Made by a program: the position numbers and the translations under genes | In this document: positions 61,411 to 64,000 of the stretch, one piece after another | How positions within the stretch are numbered: the first letter of the stretch is position 1 | Layout of the letters: each line of letters starts with the position of its first letter | DNA from: Lachnospiraceae bacterium | GTDB taxonomy: Bacteria; Bacillota; Clostridia; Lachnospirales; Lachnospiraceae | Assembly: GCA_015057505.1 (NCBI GenBank) | Contig: SVEG01000011.1 | Location: forward strand, 1-64,000 | DNA length: 64,000 nt | Reading direction: 5' to 3' | Notes under the pieces: model-generated | The model's input: the letters and a program-made list of their open reading frames with translations, nothing else | Databases searched by the model: none | What the model was told of the DNA's origin: nothing

Positions 61411-62154
61411 GTGGCGAAGAAAGTTAAGGATAACGAAGAAGCCGGAAGAGTAGGCAGTGCGTTTATGACGCTTTTGATAGTTATGATATGGCTTGGAGTT
61501 ATTATCATTTTAATAAAGCTTGATATCGGAGGGGTGGGAAGCAATGTGCTTCGCCCGGTTCTCAAAGATGTTCCGATTCTTAAGGAAATCCTTCCGGATG
61601 TGACAGATGATGAGCTTCTGTCACAGGGAGTATATCCTTTTACCAATATAGCGGAAGCTATAACTACATATGAATTGATGCAGGCCGAGCTTTTACAGTG
61701 CAAGGATACAATTAAGTCACAGGAGACGACTATTGAGGAGCAGGCCAAGGAGATAGAACGACTTAAGTATTTTGAAGATGATCAACTTCGTTACGAGCAG
61801 CTTTGGAAAGAATTTCATGATAAGGTGGTTTATACCGACAATGCTCCGGGACTTGAGGAGTATATAGCATGGTATGAGACGATTGATCCTACATATGCAG
61901 AGTTTCTTTACAGACAGGCGATTGATCAACTTGCATTTACAAAAGACTTAGCAGATTACGTGGATGCATACAGCAGAATGAAGCCGGCACGTGCGGCAGA
62001 GATTATGTTAGAGATGACAGGTAACCTTGATACCGTTGCAACTATACTTGACGGTATGAAACCTGCGGCAAGAGCAGATATTCTCGGTGAAATGGCAAAG
62101 CTTGACCCGATTCTTACGGCCAAGATTACAGTGCTCATGGAACCTGAAGAATAA
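61411..62154 (+). CDS. MotE-like flagellar protein (single-pass membrane protein with MgtE-N-like domain)
   Basis: About 247 residues. A membrane helix at about 15-35, an acidic coiled coil (about 85-125) and a C-terminal helical domain of the MgtE N-terminal type (YSRMKPARAAEIMLEMTGNL, DGMKPAARADILGEM). This resembles the MotE proteins encoded between fliJ and fliK in other Firmicutes and Campylobacterota, which support motor or stator assembly. The GTG at 61411 is favoured (AGGTGG five bases upstream); a GTG at 61402 would add three residues. Confidence 0.75.
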   Translation: MAKKVKDNEEAGRVGSAFMTLLIVMIWLGVIIILIKLDIGGVGSNVLRPVLKDVPILKEILPDVTDDELLSQGVYPFTNIAEAITTYELMQAELLQCKDTIKSQETTIEEQAKEIERLKYFEDDQLRYEQLWKEFHDKVVYTDNAPGLEEYIAWYETIDPTYAEFLYRQAIDQLAFTKDLADYVDAYSRMKPARAAEIMLEMTGNLDTVATILDGMKPAARADILGEMAKLDPILTAKITVLMEPEE

Positions 62155-62187
62155 ATATTATTTTTAGAAAGGAGGAGCAACGATTTA

Positions 62188-63516
62188 ATGACGGTACAGA
62201 ATAAGATGGCAGTACTTATGATGTCGGGCGGACTCGGTGAGCTTGGTACAATACCTGAAAAAGCGACGGCATCGAAGTCAGCAAAGACCGAAAGTTTTAA
62301 TGAGGTTTTTAAGACTGCAGATCGTTCCAATGCCGGTACAGACAGATTTGAGAATGTTAGGTCTGTTCAGAATACTGACGGTACAAACGTAGGTCGTGAT
62401 ATGACTAAGAATGTTGCGGAAGGTAATGAACATGCAAAACGTCTCAAAAGCGTTTTCGAAAAAGTTATATCAGGGAACGAAAAAGCATCCCTCGAGGAAG
62501 ACGTTGTTGTGACTGATGAAGTGATGGCACTTTTGCAGGCTTTGCTTCAGAACGTATCACAGCAATTGCAGGAAATTCTCGGAATGAGTGAAGAACAGCT
62601 TAATCTGGCTGTGGACGGAATGGGAATGACTGAGATGGATTTGCTTAATCCTGACAGTGTAACAGAACTGATAGTTAACTTTAAAGCCGACGGAGATTTT
62701 TCTGAGCTGATATCTAATGAAGAGTTGCACAATGAAGTAACTTCACTTGTAAACATGCTTGAGGCAGAGTCGGCCGATATAGCGAAGGAAATGGGGCTTA
62801 CGGGCGAACAGTTCGAACAGTTTATTGACAAGGCGCTTGAAAATATGGATGCGCCGACAGAGGATTTTGTCAATATAAGTGAAGCCAAGAGTGATGGACA
62901 GGCTTTGGATACACAAAGCACACAAGGAACATCAACACAGACTGTTGCGGTGAATAAATCGGAGAATAAGAACGAGGCGTCACAGGATAACATGTCACAG
63001 AATAACGGAACGTTATTCGGAGAAGTAATAAGTAATTTGGAACAGAGTGTTGCAGCTGTTACTGATGAACCTCAGGCTGTACAGATTGTAAGGCAGGTAA
63101 TTGAACAGATTCAACTTAATGCAAGAGAAGGCATGACATCTATGGAGATTCAGCTTACACCGGAGAATTTAGGTAGGGTTAATCTTCAGGTTACTGCAAA
63201 GGATGGAGTTGTGACAGCGCAGATTACTACCGATACACTTGCAGCAAAGGAAGCTATTGAAGCTCAGGTAAACATTCTCAGAGAGAATCTTAATGAACAG
63301 GGACTCAAGGTTGAAGCTGTTGAAGTAACTGTAGAAAGCCATAAGTTCGAGGCTAACTCTGAACAGAACAGAGAACGACAGTATGAAGAACAAGGCACAA
63401 GAAGACATTATATCGATCTTGAGGGAGTGGAAGAAGTGCAGTTTGAAGATACGGCCGCGGCGCTCGCAAGAGAGATAATGATGTCAAACGGTAACCGGAT
63501 GGATATCGTGACGTAA
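62188..63516 (+). CDS. fliK: flagellar hook-length control protein FliK
   Basis: 442 residues. The first 280 are low-complexity and vary between species; the Flg_hook C-terminal domain (about 310-400) has MTSMEIQLTPENLGRVNLQV, the export-switch motif. FliK acts as molecular ruler and switches the exporter from hook to filament substrates. Ribosome binding site AAAGGAGG. It lies between the MotE-like gene and flgD, the normal order. Confidence 0.93.
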   Translation: MTVQNKMAVLMMSGGLGELGTIPEKATASKSAKTESFNEVFKTADRSNAGTDRFENVRSVQNTDGTNVGRDMTKNVAEGNEHAKRLKSVFEKVISGNEKASLEEDVVVTDEVMALLQALLQNVSQQLQEILGMSEEQLNLAVDGMGMTEMDLLNPDSVTELIVNFKADGDFSELISNEELHNEVTSLVNMLEAESADIAKEMGLTGEQFEQFIDKALENMDAPTEDFVNISEAKSDGQALDTQSTQGTSTQTVAVNKSENKNEASQDNMSQNNGTLFGEVISNLEQSVAAVTDEPQAVQIVRQVIEQIQLNAREGMTSMEIQLTPENLGRVNLQVTAKDGVVTAQITTDTLAAKEAIEAQVNILRENLNEQGLKVEAVEVTVESHKFEANSEQNRERQYEEQGTRRHYIDLEGVEEVQFEDTAAALAREIMMSNGNRMDIVT

Positions 63517-63530
63517 TAAAGGAGGTACAT

Positions 63531-64000
63531 ATGGCAGACGTAGATTTATCGGCTCCGATTATTGATGGGCAGGTACAGACTAAACCCACTGCAGACAATA
63601 CATCCAAGGACAGGACGGGTACGGGAGAACTTGGCAAGGAAGCGTTTTTACAGCTTTTGGTTGCACAGATGAAATATCAGGATCCGCTTAATCCGACATC
63701 GGATACGGAGTATATTTCACAGCTCGCTACTTTCTCAAGCCTTGAAGAAATGCAGAATATTAATGAAAACCTTACCTCCGGACTTGAAAGCCTTAATACA
63801 ACTATGAATGACAGTCATGCACAGAGCCTTGTAGGCAAATATGTAATGCTTACTGTAACTGATGAGAAAGGTACGGTTTCGGCTACAGGTGGACAGGTTG
63901 ATTATGTTTATACCGAAGAGGGAACGACATACCTCAGTGTAAACGGCAATGATTATCCAATGTCATGTCTTGATTCAGTTGTGAGCGAAGAGTACGTTAA
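63531..64000 (+). CDS. flgD: flagellar hook assembly scaffold FlgD, partial (runs off the window)
   Basis: At least 156 residues, open at the right edge. The N-terminal segment ELGKEAFLQLLVAQMKYQDP, then PTSDTEYISQLATFSSLEEM, is diagnostic of FlgD, the hook cap scaffold. Start ATG with AAAGGAGGT ten bases upstream. The remaining C-terminal part and the expected flgE lie beyond the window. Confidence 0.95.
   Translation, partial: MADVDLSAPIIDGQVQTKPTADNTSKDRTGTGELGKEAFLQLLVAQMKYQDPLNPTSDTEYISQLATFSSLEEMQNINENLTSGLESLNTTMNDSHAQSLVGKYVMLTVTDEKGTVSATGGQVDYVYTEEGTTYLSVNGNDYPMSCLDSVVSEEYV

Noticed and set aside
1-64000. CRISPR arrays, tRNA or rRNA genes, prophage or complete insertion sequences
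   Set aside because: No regularly spaced direct repeats, no cloverleaf or rRNA sequence, and no integrase or intact transposase gene seen anywhere in the window.

Overview
The window looks like a chromosomal segment of a motile, anaerobic, saccharolytic Firmicute of the family Lachnospiraceae, probably close to Lachnospira, [Eubacterium] eligens or Butyrivibrio. The evidence is the set of Firmicute genes (CodY, ABC-F, DegV, group B and C [FeFe] hydrogenases, a codY-flagellar junction), strong AGGAGG ribosome binding sites, frequent TTG/GTG starts, lipoproteins with Thr/Pro-rich linkers, and enzymes for pectin and xylan. The genus call is inference. Nearly all genes lie on the + strand; four are on the - strand.

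Layout. 1-1630: a shortened Rpn-family gene, an apparently noncoding transcription unit with its own terminator, and the first copy of a ~550 bp palindrome. 1630-6100: lepA, hemW, a DUF1624-type membrane acetyltransferase and deoC. 6101-13833: small membrane and surface proteins, a SEC-C protein, a cold-shock protein, a DMT transporter, an MCP, and a coiled-coil protein behind a sigma-28 type promoter. 13968-19040: a very large cytoplasmic GH115 enzyme and an ABC-F ATPase, then palindrome copy B and rubrerythrin on the other strand. 20371-29970: a GH30 lipoprotein, the arginine deiminase operon arcA-argF-arcC-arcD-like, and a PL11 rhamnogalacturonan lyase lipoprotein. 30112-39349: a LysR regulator, then adhE behind a Rex-type operator. 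After adhE comes a tight run of kinase-like protein, two mini-ferredoxins, a PAS-containing sensory [FeFe] hydrogenase, a PP2C/SpoIIE phosphatase and a group B-like [FeFe] hydrogenase. Palindrome copy C and degV follow. 41018-47859: a TetR regulator, a membrane protein, a HAD phosphatase, a second PL11 lipoprotein, a zinc-ribbon membrane protein and a GH43/GH117-like propeller. 47859-64000: a PilT-like ATPase with altered catalytic motifs, comM, dprA, topA and codY, then the flagellar operon flgB-flgC-fliE-fliF-fliG-fliH-fliI-fliJ-(motE-like)-fliK-flgD, which runs off the end.

How the genes work together. The PL11 pair, GH30, GH115 and the propeller enzyme point to breakdown of rhamnogalacturonan and glucuronoxylan side chains. 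Pyruvate-derived reductant would leave as ethanol (AdhE) and H2 (hydrogenases) under redox control by Rex. The arc operon offers ATP from arginine. CodY sits directly upstream of the flagellar operon, as in Bacillus.

The most unusual structure is a family of three long, same-orientation palindromes at 1003-1556, 19046-19608 and 39356-40008. Each is modular. Two blocks of ~100 bp are conserved between copies, and they alternate with arms whose sequence is private to each copy but pairs perfectly or nearly so within that copy. The inner arms keep the same length (36-38 bp) in all three. This is the pattern expected of a large conserved hairpin (RNA or DNA) or an undescribed palindromic mobile element. 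Secondary points of interest are the hydrogenase-kinase-phosphatase cassette, a near-identical paired motif in front of both PL11 genes, and the degenerate PilT.
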